Below, in pieces: positions 11,469 to 23,662 of a DNA stretch of 64,000 nucleotides. Both the position numbers and the translations under genes were made by a program. This DNA is from Astrothelium macrocarpum. Its lineage: Eukaryota; Ascomycota; Dothideomycetes; Trypetheliales; Trypetheliaceae. Location of the stretch: assembly GCA_021030915.1 (NCBI GenBank), contig JAGEMR010000094.1:61600-125599 (forward strand). Direction: 5' to 3'. Every line of letters starts with the position of its first letter. Within the stretch, counting starts at the first letter, position 1. The notes beneath the pieces are model-generated. The model worked only from the letters and a program-made list of their open reading frames with translations. It was not told the origin of the DNA and made no database searches.

Positions 11469-11949
11469 TTGGTATGGGATGGGTTTTACGGGCCTGAGGG
11501 ATAAAAGGTGATAGATAGATACCCTTCACGGAAATTCATGATTGAATAAATGCTTTCCTATCATGTGGCTCCTTTTGCATAGTTTGGTGCAATTTCTCGT
11601 TGTTTGGTTGTGCTAGTCTACGCTACCTATCCTACCGGGATCGAGTGGAAACTTTAGTCGTATCCTTCCTACACAAAGCGCTGCGCCAGCCCAATGCCTT
11701 GCTAGATGTTTCTCGAAATTAAGGAGATGGTAAAATCGCAAAGATAATCTAGTAGATCCATGAAATTCACTTGTTGATTCTCCCTCCAGCGTAAAAGTAA
11801 CCTCATGAGATGATAGTTATGTCATCTAGTTCATACCTCATTGATGGCCTAATGAATTGCTGGATTTTTGCTCCTGCCATAAGACCTGATCGCCTTTTGA
11901 TGCTTATCCACCGTCCCATGCGTGGACTTCAGATTATTAGTTAATGGTA
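11469..11949. other. convergent 3' regions, no gene seen
   Basis: 481 bp between the stop codons of the LMBRD2-like gene and the MAP kinase kinase. AT-rich, consistent with two 3' UTRs. No hairpin or further ORF could be supported. Confidence 0.6.
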
Positions 11950-13549
11950 TCAATCCTTCCAGTCCCAGACTTCTCTCAAGAATTTCTCCATGTTCACTTT
12001 TTTATTCTTCATATCGACCATCCATGGGTGCTCAAGCATTCGCCAGGGAGTAGCCCGTCTCAGCTGTTCCTTTTCAAGACTATAAATGCATCAGTAAGCC
12101 ATGTCAACGACGTGGTGGATTTTGTCAGATGCACATACCAACACTCGATGAAATATTTAAAGTTCTCACTCCATGTGATAGGACGGATGCCCTTTGCCTC
12201 ATCTCCCGGCTCATCCTTTAGCTTTGGGATAGGCTGTCGCACAATGTACGTCAGCAGGTCAATCAGTCCCGCCTTTGGTTGTGCCTCGGTTCCATCAGCT
12301 GGAAAGGGGAACCGATGCTGAGCAACTTCGAACAACGTCACACCTAGTGACCAGACATCAGACGTGATGGTGTATGATTGACCAGTAATCCGCTCTGGCG
12401 CCATGTAGTAGCTGGTCCCAATGAAGGTATTAGCGTCGCCTTTGGTTCCGAACTCGCCGCTGACACCAAAGTCACAGAGCTTAACTTCGCCACTACGTGT
12501 AAGAAGAATGTTGGACGGTTTGATGTCACGATGGATGATGCGGTGGCTGTAAAGGTAGGTGAGGCCGTTAAGGACACCCTCAGCAACCTTGCCAAGGACC
12601 TTTTCGCCTGTTCGACCACCCAACTTTTTGACTTCGCGATAGACTGAATCGAGGGAACCGCCCTCACAGAATTCCATAGCGATGCTGATAGTACCTGTGG
12701 AATCGTCCATGAAAGCGCCATAGTAACGACAGATATGGGATGAGACACAATTCTTATTGAATTGAAGCTCCCGGACGATTTGCTTTTTGACGTCAGGATT
12801 TGGATCAGTGGTGATGACCTATACCGAATGTGGTCGTCAGTACGATAGAGTGGAACAGATGTCCGGTTGAAAACACGGACCTTTAATGCAAATACAGTTT
12901 TTCCGCCTTTGAGAATGCACCGTGTAACAGCACCACCTGCTCCTTCTCCAAGGCTGCCTAGTTCGACGACTTTGTTCTCCTTACTTGCAGCCCTCCATCC
13001 AGCATCGTCCAGGTCCTCCACGTCCAAGGCTCGTCCCTTTTCTAGACTTAATTTTTCCAGATCAGGGAGGACAGGAATGCTACTCTCCCTCTCCATTGCT
13101 GTACTGCTTTCACTTCCTCCCCCAGCCGAGTACAGCGAACCAGCTGCTGATAGCGGGTCAGAAGATAGATTGAGGAGGGATTGTATTGAGGTGGTTGATG
13201 TTGATCCATTTGCCTGGCTGTCCCCAAAGCTACCTGATCTTGAGTGTGCACTGTCACTCGATCCTCCAGCCGAAAGACCAGGACCAGTCTTGAGCGGGGG
13301 AAGACGTCCCTGCCTAGCATGTTGCTTGCTTTCTTGGGGTTGAACATTGCTTCCCATTGGAGTCGCAACGCTCAGAGCAGGAGGTGCTGCGCCACCCAGT
13401 GGTGCAATTTCGGAAATGTTGGAAGGAGGATTGACAGGTCGAGCACTGGGTGAAGGAGGGATTGCTAGGCCAAGGCGAGGCGTTCTGGTGCCACTATTGT
13501 TACGACTTCCCGGAATGGGAGGTCGAAGGAGGGGGGCCGGCGACGACAT
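11950..13549 (-). CDS. MAP kinase kinase of the cell wall integrity pathway (Mkk1/Mkk2 type)
   Basis: Three exons (13549-12881, 12818-12139, 12079-11950; introns of 62 and 59 nt) encode 492 residues. About 195 disordered N-terminal residues start MSSPAPLLRPPIPGSRN, a block typical of ascomycete Mkk2. The kinase domain has ATP-site GEGAGGAV, lysine in FALKV (about 223), HRDIKPSN (about 321), DFGVSGEFGTKGDANTF with the phosphorylatable activation loop, and YYMAPERITGQSYTITSDVW. It ends in the family tail HPWMVDMKNKKVNMEKF...WDWKD. Family role: phosphorylates the Slt2/MpkA MAP kinase under the Bck1 MAPKKK in response to cell wall stress. Exon 3 was needed to complete the kinase and fits in phase (TG|T). 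It faces DBP8 across a 1.6-kb spacer. Confidence 0.95.
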
Positions 13550-15189
13550 TTTGGACGACGGAGGGATGGAAGTCGGCTGATGTTGTATAAAAACACACCA
13601 GTCGCCGACCTACAGCGCGTCCCTCCGGGAGTAACGAGTGAAGGTTTTCCAGCCTCGTCAAGTGACAGTGAATGACGTCGAAGTGGCTTGGTACGTAGAG
13701 ATGAGAAGCACACGGCACGAATCCACACGGCTGTTGTCCTCTTCCTGTGGTCCGGCAAACACACGCTATACTGGACTGGACTTGCAGTGGACGTATGTGG
13801 CCAAATGTGGTCGAGGACGAGGGGACGTTGCACGGTGTGCAGGCTATCCCAATGGCACCGGTCGAGTCCTATACGCAGTCGGAGGCCAGAGGTTGAAGTG
13901 GTCCGGAAGGATGAAGAGCAGACGAAACGAGGCTTGGGGGAGTAAGTAAAGAAATAGAGACTGGCAGGGAACCGGTGGAGCTGGGGGACTGGGGCTGATG
14001 GTGCGTTGTTGCTCGCGAGAGAAGCGTGACTTGGAGCAACGGCGATGATGCTGCAGATGCAGGGGAACAGGTGCGCTATCGACACTGCCCGCTGCTATTA
14101 CAGTTCAAGCTGCAGCACTAGCATTCAAGGCCGTCGGCCGTCTGCGCTGACCTCAGCGTGGGAGAAGGGCATCCGACAGTTAGCTTGCACGCTTGCGGTC
14201 AACTGCAATGTCAAGAAGGTTGGAAGAGCAGAGAGGCAGCAGAGGTCGAGTCGAGATGACAAAAGCACAACGTCGAATCCACCCCTCAGCCGGGAAGGGC
14301 ACGGTGAGCCGCCTGGTGTGCCGCCGCTGCCTCCATCCACTCGCTGCCATTGGCGCTCACGGACGATCTCTGTTGCAACACGCGCCCAGCAGACGGGGAG
14401 AGGTACAAATGCGCTCGCCGTCGTCACCACCGTTGAACGGCGGGCGACGCGCTACATGGCAAATTGCAATATTGGGTGATTAGTTCTATGCGCGAGTCAT
14501 GCCGCAGCCTGCCCACCGTGCCACAGTGCCCTCACCAGTCTGTCCCGAAGCCAATGCGCCTGAATGTTTGAAACTGCACAGTGGACGGCTGCTGGTGAAA
14601 TTGCATGCCGGTCGACGCCGGGAGCAGCGCCATTCGTCGTTGCCGAAACAGCGCCCGGCGGGAGCTGAGATGAGGGTGATGTTTCATCTCAGACTGCATG
14701 CCATCGATGCGGCCAGTCGCTGAATGCCTTTGGTGACATCAAAGGCGATTGTCCTTCAGCCACGGCTGATCTTCCGACTTTCGATGCTACAAATGGTAAA
14801 GACAGCCAGGGGATGACAACCGGCGCCATGCACTTCCCACGTGAATTCTTCTCTATCCGCCGCATGTCAGATATGATAACATGCACCTAAGCATGCCTTT
14901 ACTGTCCTTCACCGAATCTTCCAAAGCCTTCTGGCCATGCCTCGTTCTTGCTCCCTCCCGTCATGATGCAGGCCTTGGCATGACCTTACCGCATCTTGAT
15001 GCTGCTAGACTATGCCGATATTTTGCCGCAAGGATTTCTACTCGACTTTGTGCGATTGGACGATGCTCTCACCTCTTTTGCAGGGAATGTGCGCATTGCA
15101 AATCCCTGCCTATAACGAGTAGGCTGAAAAATAATTTGACATAATCACCACCACGGCCACATCGTCCTCATCCCGAGCCGCTGTGCAGA
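13550..15189. other. 1.6-kb divergent intergenic region, MAPKK / DBP8
   Basis: No gene supported. The several open frames (206 aa at 13465-14085 -, 144 aa at 14045-14479 +) overlap each other with no recognisable motif. A CACGTG E-box lies at 14838-14843. A long leader for the MAPKK mRNA is plausible. Confidence 0.5.
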
Positions 15190-16816
15190 ATGGTGCATAT
15201 AGATTTGTCAGATCAAGATTCCTTTGGGTCAGAAAACATTGCGATTGACAGGCAACTCGATGAGGATTCATTAGAGTTCCGCACAAATGAAGGCGGTCGA
15301 CGCCCAAGCGGGAAGAAGCGAAGCTATTCAAATTCATCTCTGGACATTCCAAATCAAATTTCTTCAAGCACAATTTCGCGAGTAAAAGCAAAGAAAAAGG
15401 AGCTGCCGCATCGGCAAACAGGAAGTGACGGTACTGTTGAAGCCGTCGTTCGAGGGCAAGAAATTACTACTTTTGCAAGCCTGGGCGTAGCACCATGGCT
15501 AGTAGCATCTCTTTCTACCATGGCCATCAAACGGCCAACAGGTATTCAAAAGGGATGCATTCCAGAAATTCTCAAGGGAAGAGATTGCATTGGTGGAAGC
15601 AAGACTGGTTCCGGAAAGACTGTTGCTTTTGCTGTCCCTATTCTCCAGAAATGGGCTGAGGATCCAGTGGGCATATTTGCCGTCGTTCTAACGCCCACGC
15701 GGTTAGCTAAATTATGCGAGAGATATTTCAGATCCGATTGCTAACGTCTCAGTCAGGGAACTCGCTTTACAAATCTATGAACAATTCAAAGCCATCTCAT
15801 CACCGCAATCGCTTAAACCAATCCTCATCATAGGCGGTGCCGACATGCGTACACAAGCTCTCAGCCTATCGCAACGACCACATGTAGTCATTGCTACCCC
15901 AGGTCGACTCGCCGACCACATTGACAGTTCTGGTGAAGACACCATCTGCGGTCTACGCCGAGCTCGCTTTGTCGTCTTAGATGAGGCAGACCGACTCCTC
16001 GCCTCTGGTCCAGGCAGCATGCTTCCCGACGTCGAAACCTGCCTCTCAGTCCTGCCTCCCTCAACCGAACGTCAAACCTGTCTCTTCACAGCCACCGTCA
16101 CTCCCGAAGTGCGCGCTCTCAAGGAACTCCCTCGTCCCGCCAACCGCCCTCCACTCTTCATCTGCGAAGTCGACACGGACACCCTCGCCATCCCCCCGAC
16201 TCTCCACCAAATGTATCAGCAGGTCCCCACCCACCTCCGCGAACCCTATCTCCACGTGCTCCTCCTCACGCCCGCCAACCTCTCCAAATCCGTCATCATC
16301 TTTTGCAACCGTACCGCCTCGGCCACGCTGCTGGAGTACATGCTGCGCATGCTCGACCACCGCGTCACAGCGCTGCACTCGAAGCTGTCACAGTCCGAGC
16401 GCACATCGAACCTCGCGCGCTTTCGCGCTCGCGCTGCGCGCATCCTCGTTGCGACGGATGTGGCAGCTCGCGGGTTGGATATTCCAGAGGTGGCGCTTGT
16501 GCTGAACTACGAGGTTCCGAGAGATCCGGACGACTACATTCATCGCGTGGGACGGACGGCGAGAGCCGGGAGGACGGGCGAGAGCGTGACGTTGGTGGGT
16601 CAGCGGGATGTGGACTTGGTGTTGGCGATTGAGGAGAGGGTGGGCAAGAAGATGGTGGAGTTTGAGGAGGAGGGAGTCAGTGTGGAGGGGAGGGTTGTGA
16701 GGGAGGCGCTGAAGTTGGTGTCGGAGAAGAAGAGGGAGGCAATGTTGGCGATTGAGGAGGGGAGGGATGTGAAGGGGAAAAGGAAGAAAGGTATGCTGAA
16801 GAAAGTAAAGACTTGA
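15190..16816 (+). CDS. DBP8: ATP-dependent RNA helicase DBP8 (DEAD box)
   Basis: Two exons (15190-15701 and 15757-16816; 55-nt intron with donor GTTAGC and an internal CTAAC branch motif) give 523 residues. All helicase motifs are present in order: Q-motif region TFASLGVAPWL, I GSKTGSGKT, Ia PTRELALQ (rebuilt exactly across the splice), Ib TPGRL, II VLDEAD, III TAT instead of the usual SAT, IV VIIFCNR, V ARGLDIP and VI HRVGRTARAGR. The C-terminal tail is Lys-rich (VKGKRKKGMLKKVKT). Dbp8 acts in the nucleolus in early 18S rRNA processing and 40S assembly, with Esf2 as cofactor in yeast. Assignment to DBP8 rather than another DEAD paralogue rests on overall length and the motif-V to tail region. 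Confidence 0.9.
15890..16816. other. GC-rich island with C-to-G skew flip, no. 2
   Basis: Over the 3' two thirds of DBP8. Hand counts on the + strand: 16081-16140 has 27 C and 11 G; 16621-16680 has 31 G and 3 C. The flip is near 16.4 kb and the G arm stops at the end of the ORF. Confidence 0.8.
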
Positions 16817-17447
16817 AAAATTTCGTCGAATTCTGGACAATACTCTTCAAAGTCCAAATTTCTTAGCAGATCCGCTGTGCAATGAGTCTTGCAACCTCCA
16901 GACCTTTGACTGGTTTAGTTGGTCCGGTCTGGCCACTCTACATCGACGGCCTTGCTTCGAGGAGGGATACATACATGAGCTACCTTTTTTCGGTATGCTA
17001 AAAGATGAAAGATGGGACGAAAGGCACGATGGTCTAACAACTTCTGGCTGATATTGCATCACTAAACGGGAACGGGATCAGCGATGGGTATAACCAAAAT
17101 ATGTCTCAGCAACTGAATTGGCGAGATATGGATAGAAATATATGCCGATGAAGGGAGCCGCAGGCGTTTCTATGTGGAGGCAATGAGGGTAATTTTAGTG
17201 TTATAGCGCTCAAACGGACATTTTTATGTTCCGTAAGGAAATGTCGACCGACATGACCTTGTAAGAAGAGCCCGTCTGACTTGGCCTGTTGAAGATTATT
17301 TCCGAACGACTGATACACAAGTCTTCTACTTGGACCCTCACATGATCGAACAGTCAAATTGTAATCATGTTTCGAATTTTTGTCATTTAAGAAGCCATTA
17401 GAAGGCAAAAAAGGTAGCCACGAACACCGTTGATCCCTGCCATGTCA
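16817..17447. other. convergent 3' regions, DBP8 / uS3
   Basis: 631 bp between two stop codons. AT-rich and UTR-like. The 100-aa frame at 17106-17408 (-) has no recognisable feature. Confidence 0.55.
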
Positions 17448-18484
17448 TCACTCTGCTGCAAAGCCATCCGCGCCAACCTCCTGCCCCTGTTTCTCTTGCT
17501 CTGCTAGCCTTTGCTGCTCCGCGGCCTGTTGTGCCTGAATTGCCTTGGATCCATAGTCTGTACTCATGGGTTGAACAACGGTCTGTTCCTCCTTGGGTTC
17601 GATAACGGTGACGGCATCAGGGAGAGTCTTCTGAGGACCAGCCTTGCCCTCAGGATCTGAGCCACGCATGATCTTGACTTTGATTCCTAGCACACCTTGA
17701 CGTAGGAGGACGTGACGAGTGGCATTGTCGATGAAATCCTTTGCTGGTTGACCGGAGTGAATCATGAAACCATCCTAAGCATTCGGGATCAGTACGTTTT
17801 CGAACCTTGGTGTTTCAAAAGCTGCTGTCCATACCGTAAACTTCATGCTCTTTGCACGTGCGGCTCTCAACTTTCCGCTCACCACGACTTCACAACCTTT
17901 CGCCCCGCTCTCCATGATGAATCGTAGGACACCATAGCATGCCCTTCTCACAGCCAAGCCGTTGAGTAGTTTGTATCTCAAGCTCTCACACTGTGCAACG
18001 GCTGAAAGACCACGGTTCTGTACCTTGGCGGCATAGAGGGAGACGGAGTTTTCGGGGAATTTGAAGCGCTTCTGAATTAGGGAGGTGAGCTCGCGAATGC
18101 GTCGGCCTTGTTCGCCGAGAACCTCTTGAGTATGGGTTGCGCGAATGATGATGTCGGTGACGGTTGGAGTAACGCGGACTTCGACGCCAGAATAACCCTC
18201 CTCGGCAAGTTCGCGCTGGAAGAATTCATTGAGTTCGGCATAGAATACACCATCTAGAAGCAGTTATATGAATTAGCCGGGCTCACTCTAGGATTATGGC
18301 TTTGATTTTGCCATATTCATTTCAAATGCATGGATTAATCCCAAGGAGAGGCGATTTATGTGGAGAGTTGAAGCGACCACCTTACCAGCAACGAACTTCT
18401 TCCGTTTAGAACTATATTTCGGTCAGCGCCCGTAGCACGGCCAGATAATCAATGAACATACATCTGCTTCTGTGGAGCTGCCAT
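17448..18484 (-). CDS. RPS3: 40S ribosomal protein uS3 (RPS3)
   Basis: Four exons give 264 residues: 18484-18462 (23 nt), 18411-18386 (26 nt), 18253-17835 and 17774-17448, with introns of 50, 132 and 60 nt. The start reads MAAPQKQISKRKKFVADGVF, then the KH domain (VRVTPTVTDIIIRATHTQEVLGE.GRRIRELTSLI), CESLRYKLLNGLAVRRACYGVLRFIMESGAKG, and the C-terminal ribosomal S3 domain (HVLLRQGVLGIKVKIM). uS3 lines the mRNA entry tunnel of the small subunit. The length is the usual one. The two micro-exons were found from the conserved N-terminus and are not visible as ORFs. The tail AEQQRLAEQEKQGQEVGADGF is Gln/Glu-rich, as in other fungi. Divergent from the myotubularin gene. Confidence 0.96.
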
Positions 18485-18852
18485 GATTGTGTTAGAAGCA
18501 AGGAATGATTAATGCACAGCAAGGTGGATAATAGATGAGTGGTGAGCAAATAGGACGGGTAATTTTCGGGTGTGCGAAGTTCGGCAGCGCTTATCGATGG
18601 CGGCGCAGAGGGATCAGCGGCAGGGATCCTACTCACGCGCATACCCTACCTCGTCATAGGCAAGGCAAAGGCCAACTTACGCGCATTCAGCTCGTTCTTC
18701 ACCGTTTGCACAACCCGTGCGCTTTACACCGGCTCTTAAAGGCAGTGCACCACGTGGTATGGAAAATCTGCATGTGCGAAAACTGCCACACCGTCAAGTC
18801 ACCCTAGGCATACTCTAAATCCTCAGCGCCGCTCTAAATCGCACCCTTCAAC
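18485..18852. promoter_or_regulatory. divergent promoter, uS3 / myotubularin-like phosphatase
   Basis: 368 bp between diverging starts. It contains a CCACGTGG palindrome (18750-18757) and two ACCCTA elements (near 18646 and 18804), the core of the Tbf1-type TTAGGG site used in ribosomal protein promoters of several ascomycetes. The motif match is seen; the function is inferred. Confidence 0.5.
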
Positions 18853-21280
18853 ATGGAAAAGATCCGGGTTTCGAAGGTAAAAGCAAGCGTCGGATGTTGA
18901 ACCCGCAGGACTAACAGTAGTCCTTAGGTCGATGATGTCGCTCTACTTCGACAGGGCATCAAGCTCGAAGGCACACTCCATCTGACTCCGCATCACCTCA
19001 TCTTTAGCTACACTCCTCCGCAAACCCAGCCGACTTCAAGACCAAAACCAAGGGAGCTATGGATAACATATCCCATGATAGCCTTTTGCTGCTATCGTCC
19101 CGCTCCTCCCGCCTCTCACCAATCACCATCAATACGCCTCCGGTGTCGCGATTTTGTCTTCGTTGCCTTTCATTTTGTAGCTGAAAGCAAGGCACGGGAT
19201 GTTTACGACAGCATAAAATCTCTCACATGTAAGCTGGGAAGGATTGAGAAGCTATACGCCTTTAGCTATAGAGCGCAGGGCCCAGAGAAAGAAGTGAATG
19301 GGTGGGACATTTACGACGCAAGGCGGGAGTTTGGGAGACAAGGCATTGGCGAGAAGAGCACAGACAAAGGGTGGAGGATATCGAAGATTAATACAAAATA
19401 CGAGGTATGTTAGTTCATCTATGTCAAAGATGCTGCGCTCACCGGTATGCCAGTATTCTCCCACTTATCCCTCGCTTTTGACTGTGCCTGCATCAATATC
19501 CGACAACGTCTTGAACTACGCTGGAAGATATCGCTCTCGCGTTCGAATACCTATTTTGACATATTTACATCCAGTGAACAGATGTTCTATAACACGCAGC
19601 TCACAGCCATTAGTTGGTGTGCGACAAAATCGAAGTGTCCAAGACGAGAAGCTCGTGGCAGCCATCTTTGACACATCGCAGCCCAACGTGGAGGATCAGA
19701 ACAATTCTCAGTCCAACTCTCAATCAAATTCCCAGTCCACGTCTTCCTCAATGACTAGCGACTCGAATTTCAGCGCTGAACCGTCATCCGTCCATGTGGC
19801 TTCTCCAAGCGGCGAAAGCTCGTTTATTGACGCAGAGACTATCGAGGATGAGACTTTAGCTCGCGTCGGCAGAGACACAAGCCCTCCGAATACTCGGATA
19901 TACGGCGCTCAGCAGCACAATATCATCATTGATGCTCGACCAGCTGTCAATGCCTTTGCAAATCAGGCGGTTGGAATGGGCTCTGAGAATATGGATAATT
20001 ACAAGTTTGCAACAAAGGCTTTCTTAGGCATTGATAACATACATGTCATGCGTGACTCACTGAACAAGGTCATGGATGCATTAAAGGATACCGATGTCAC
20101 TCCATTAGGACCTAACAGAGATCTTCTGACCAAGAGCAATTGGTTGAAGCATATCTCGGGCATCTTGGACGGAGCGAGCATGATTGCCCGACAAGTTGGG
20201 ATACATCATTCCCACGTCTTGATCCATTGTTCGGATGGATGGGATAGAACGAGTCAGCTAAGTGCTCTCAGTCAATTGTGCTTGGACCCCTACTATCGAA
20301 CGATTGAGGGCTTCATAGTCCTCGTCGAAAAGGACTGGGTATCTTTCGGTCACCAATTTCGCCATAGATCTGGCTTCTTGAGTAGCGAGAAGTGGTTCGA
20401 GATTGAGAATGAGCGGATAGGTGGCAATAGAAAGGCCGAAAATGGGATTAGCATTGGTTCCGGAGGCGGCGGAAATGCCTTTGAAGATGCATTACTGCGA
20501 GCCAAAGGGTTTTTCAACAAGAAGAACGAGAGCCGGGAATCCTTAATTGACGAGGATGGGGAAATGCAACCATTTGACTCCCCGCCGACAGCAAAAGCAT
20601 GCACTCCTCCTAGAGGTGCTGCAGAAGACAGATTAACCACCAAAGTCAAAGAAACAAGTCCAGTTTTTCACCAGTTCCTAGATGCAACATATCAGATGCT
20701 CTACCAACATCCCACACGTTTCGAATTCAATGAACGATTCCTCAGGCGCTTGCTCTACCATCTCTATTCTTGTCAGTATGGAACCTTTCTTCACGACAAC
20801 GAAAAGCAGAGGGCAGATTCTGGCGTGAGAGAAAAGACTAGAAGTGTCTGGGATTACTTTCTATCCCGAAAAGAACAGTTTCTGAACGAAAAGTATGATC
20901 CCGTCATTAATGATCATGAAAAAGGACGTGAACGACTTTTATTCCCCAACACTAGCGAAGTTCGATGGTGGCCAGAAGTTTTTGGTCGTACTGATGCAGA
21001 GATGAACGGCCCGTACCATACCGCTGTACACCAGCACCAAAATGGTCTGGGAGGTACTGCGCTTACTGGTGTTGAAAATTCAGAGTCAGCTATTGCAGCT
21101 GCAAATGTATCAACGGCTACAGATATGCCTAGCGCCAGGATTGGTCAGGGTGTAGGATACAATGACCTAAATATGGGGTTGGCGAGAATGGACGTAGGAG
21201 GAGAAGGAGCAAGTCCGGTCCCAAGCAGATCGAGAACTCCGTATGGTGCAAGACAAGAGATTGAGGTGGAAATGCAATGA
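18853..21280 (+). CDS. myotubularin-type phosphoinositide 3-phosphatase (Ymr1-like)
   Basis: Three exons (18853-18876, 18928-19404, 19454-21280; introns of 51 and 49 nt) encode 775 residues. The N-terminal PH-GRAM-like part (EGTLHLTPHHLIFSYTP) leads into the myotubularin core: YPSLLTVPASISDNVLNYAGRY, then the CX5R catalytic loop HCSDGWDRTSQ near residue 425, then the long family segment with LEKDWVSFGHQF and FEIENERIGG-like insertions. The enzyme removes the 3-phosphate of PI3P or PI(3,5)P2 on endosomal and vacuolar membranes. A Gln/Ser/Asn repeat (NSQSNSQSNSQSTSSS) and a Glu/Ser insert interrupt the core between the substrate domain and the loop. The ATG was chosen because the MEKIRVSK micro-exon splices in phase onto VDDVALLRQG. 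Confidence 0.92.
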
Positions 21281-21794
21281 TGTATTTCTAGACTTTTCGG
21301 ACTTTTTCATGCATCCCGTCTCCGCTGCTTTTAATGGTACATATCCGCTCTCCTCTAATTTCGTATCGCTACGATTCCATGCCTGGTTAAATGGTTGTAT
21401 TACTAGTGCACGGCACAAAAATCAGCCGCGTCTCAATAACAAAATATAGACATCTTAACTCCAAACACACCTAAAATTCAGCTTGTAAGACTCGTTCGGT
21501 CTGAATAGTTTTAGAGAAAGAATCTGCACACACCGAAGCATTACCTAACCTAAAAAGGAAATTGTAATGGAAGTTTCAGTGAAGATGCTTGCAATTCCAC
21601 AACCGTACTTGCCAACACATTTCCACGCTTACCCTATGCTACGACAGGACAAATATGACAGCAAGTGCTTTTCTTCTCCTTGGATTCGAAACAATCCTTC
21701 ATCCTTTCTCTCTGCCAGTCTTATCCAGTGTGTCTTACTTTCGTTTCCTTTGTAAACATCATACTACACCTCTTTTCCCGCGGTTCCCTATTTT
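21281..21794. other. intergenic, no gene seen
   Basis: 514 bp between two same-strand genes. AT-rich: 3' UTR of the phosphatase and promoter of the GH5 gene. Overlapping 60-90 aa frames have no recognisable content. Confidence 0.5.
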
Positions 21795-23662
21795 ATGAGA
21801 AAGGCTGGGCAAAAGCCCAATACATATATCAAAAGCAATGCCAACGACCACTCTGCGTCACAGTATCAGCAAAAGATATCATCAAACAACCACGACGGTC
21901 CGCAACACATTCAGACGCCTACGGTCCAAGATATTAAACGTTTTCGATACCATCAGGGGACGAACCTCGGCGGCTGTTACACACTAGAGAAATGGCTCAC
22001 ACCAAGTATGTATCCTCCCAATTGCCAATCGAGCGAGCTGGCCGCCGTGACTGCTTCTATTGAAAAGAACGGGCTTGCTGCCACTAAAACCAAGTGGGAA
22101 AACCACTGGAAGAATTTCGTTCAGGCAAAGGATTGGGATTGGTTGATAGAGCAAGCTCATTGTAAGAGGACGATATAGCTACTTGAATGTCTCATTCCAA
22201 ATATTTGCTAATCATTGACTATAGGCACTACAATTCGCTTACCCTTTGGTTATTTCACTCTCGGACCCACCTTCTGCCAATCCACTCCCTTCGAAGCTGC
22301 ATCCAGTGTCTACGAAAACGCCTGGCAGAGTGTCAAATCTTTCATCAATACCGCCAGCGATCATGGCATTGGCGTTCTTCTCGACTTCCACGCCCTTCCT
22401 GGCGGCGGAAACAAGGGTGATCATTCTGGGACTAATTCTGGTGAAGCAGCACTGTGGGAAAATCCGTTCTACCTAGACCTGACTCGACGTTGTCTTACCT
22501 TTCTAATCACCGAAGTCCAAGGCTGTAATCTCTCCAACGTCGTTGGGCTCGGGCTTTGCAACGAAGCCGACTATCATGCGCAAGGCCTATATGATTACTA
22601 CGACAGTGCCATCTCCATTATCTCGAGGATTGACAACAGCATGCCACTTTACATCTCTGACGGATGGGACTTGGCCGCAGCGCTAAGCTACGCAAATACC
22701 AAAAACACCCGGTCATCTGCTATCAATCCAATCATTGTTGACACGCACAAGTATTGGGCCTTTGCCAACGCGGACAAAGCCAAGAGTCCACAGCAAATCA
22801 TCCATGAAGTCCCCACTCAACTGTCTGAGCTGTCAGGTAGGGAAGGGTCCGTAAGTGAACACCGTTGCGGACAAGTCGTGGTCGGAGAGTACAGCTGTGC
22901 ACTATCCGAAGAATCATGGTCCAAAGCCCCACATTCCGAGCGCACCACACTCAGCATAGCATTCGGGCAGGCGCAAAGTCGACGATGGCAAGAGAAGACG
23001 GGCGGAAGTTTCTTCTGGACCTGGAAAATGGTGAGTTTTCGCTTCGTTCGTTTTCAGTCTCACACCTGCCCAACGTCCAGCTAAAATATGCAAAATGAGC
23101 TACCACCTGCATCTCCCCTCTTACCCGCCGCCATCCGCCCAACCTACCATCATCATGACGCTCCCAATCCTCACTGATCGGCCTTTCTCGCACACAGGAC
23201 AACATGCCCGGCGGCCAATGGGGCCTCGTCAGCCAAACCAGCACAGGCGCCATCTCTCCCCCCGCCACCCTCCTGCTCTCCCCCGAGGAAGTCTCCTCGC
23301 GCCTCCAAGCCGCGCGGACCCACGAGCGCGCGCGCTGCCGCCAGACCGTGAGGGCGCACTGTGCGTACTGGGACCGCGCGTGTCCCGGGCAGTACTTTGA
23401 GCACTGGCGCTACGAGTACGGGTGGAAGGTGGGGTTTACGGACGCGGGCGAGTTCTTCGGGGCGCGCGCAAAGGAGAAGGAGGAGGAGCAGGCCGGGTGC
23501 GTCGGGAGGAGGAGGGGCGCGGATCGTATTGGGTGTGTGCAGGTGTGGTGTAGGAAGCGGATGGGCGAGAGCGGGATGCAGGGACCGTGGGTGTGGGAGT
23601 TTGAGCACGGGCTGAGGGCGGGCATCCGGGATTTTGACGCGTTGGTTGGGGGGGGGTGGTGA
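21795..23662 (+). CDS. GH5 glucan 1,3-beta-glucosidase (exo-beta-1,3-glucanase family), no signal peptide
   Basis: Three exons (21795-22161, 22225-23030, 23198-23662; introns of 63 and 167 nt) give 545 residues. GH5 signatures include GTNLGGCYTLEKWLTP, IRLPFGYFTLGP, the loop DFHALPGGGNKGDHSG, the acid/base Glu in GLCNEAD (about 233), and the nucleophile Glu in VVGEYSCAL (about 342), followed by GGSFFWTWKM. This family cleaves beta-1,3-glucan from non-reducing ends. The N-terminus is hydrophilic (MRKAGQKPNTYIKSNAND) with no signal peptide, which points to the intracellular branch rather than a cell-wall Exg1. The C-terminal part (YFEHWRYEYGWKVGFTDAGEFF) is conserved in that branch. The second intron is unusually long for this locus. 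The last 150 codons become strongly G-rich. Confidence 0.88.
23100..23662. other. GC-rich island with C-to-G skew flip, no. 3
   Basis: Over the last intron and last exon of the GH5 gene. Hand counts on the + strand: 23221-23280 has 31 C and 11 G; 23581-23640 has 29 G and 11 C. The flip is near 23.3-23.4 kb. It is shorter than the other islands and its C arm lies partly in the intron. Confidence 0.65.

Noticed and set aside
13465..14085. 206-aa minus frame upstream of the MAP kinase kinase
   Set aside because: Overlaps the kinase start in another frame, no motif, composition like the rest of the intergenic DNA.
18540..18807. 90-aa + frame between uS3 and the phosphatase
   Set aside because: Lies in the divergent promoter and has no coding character.
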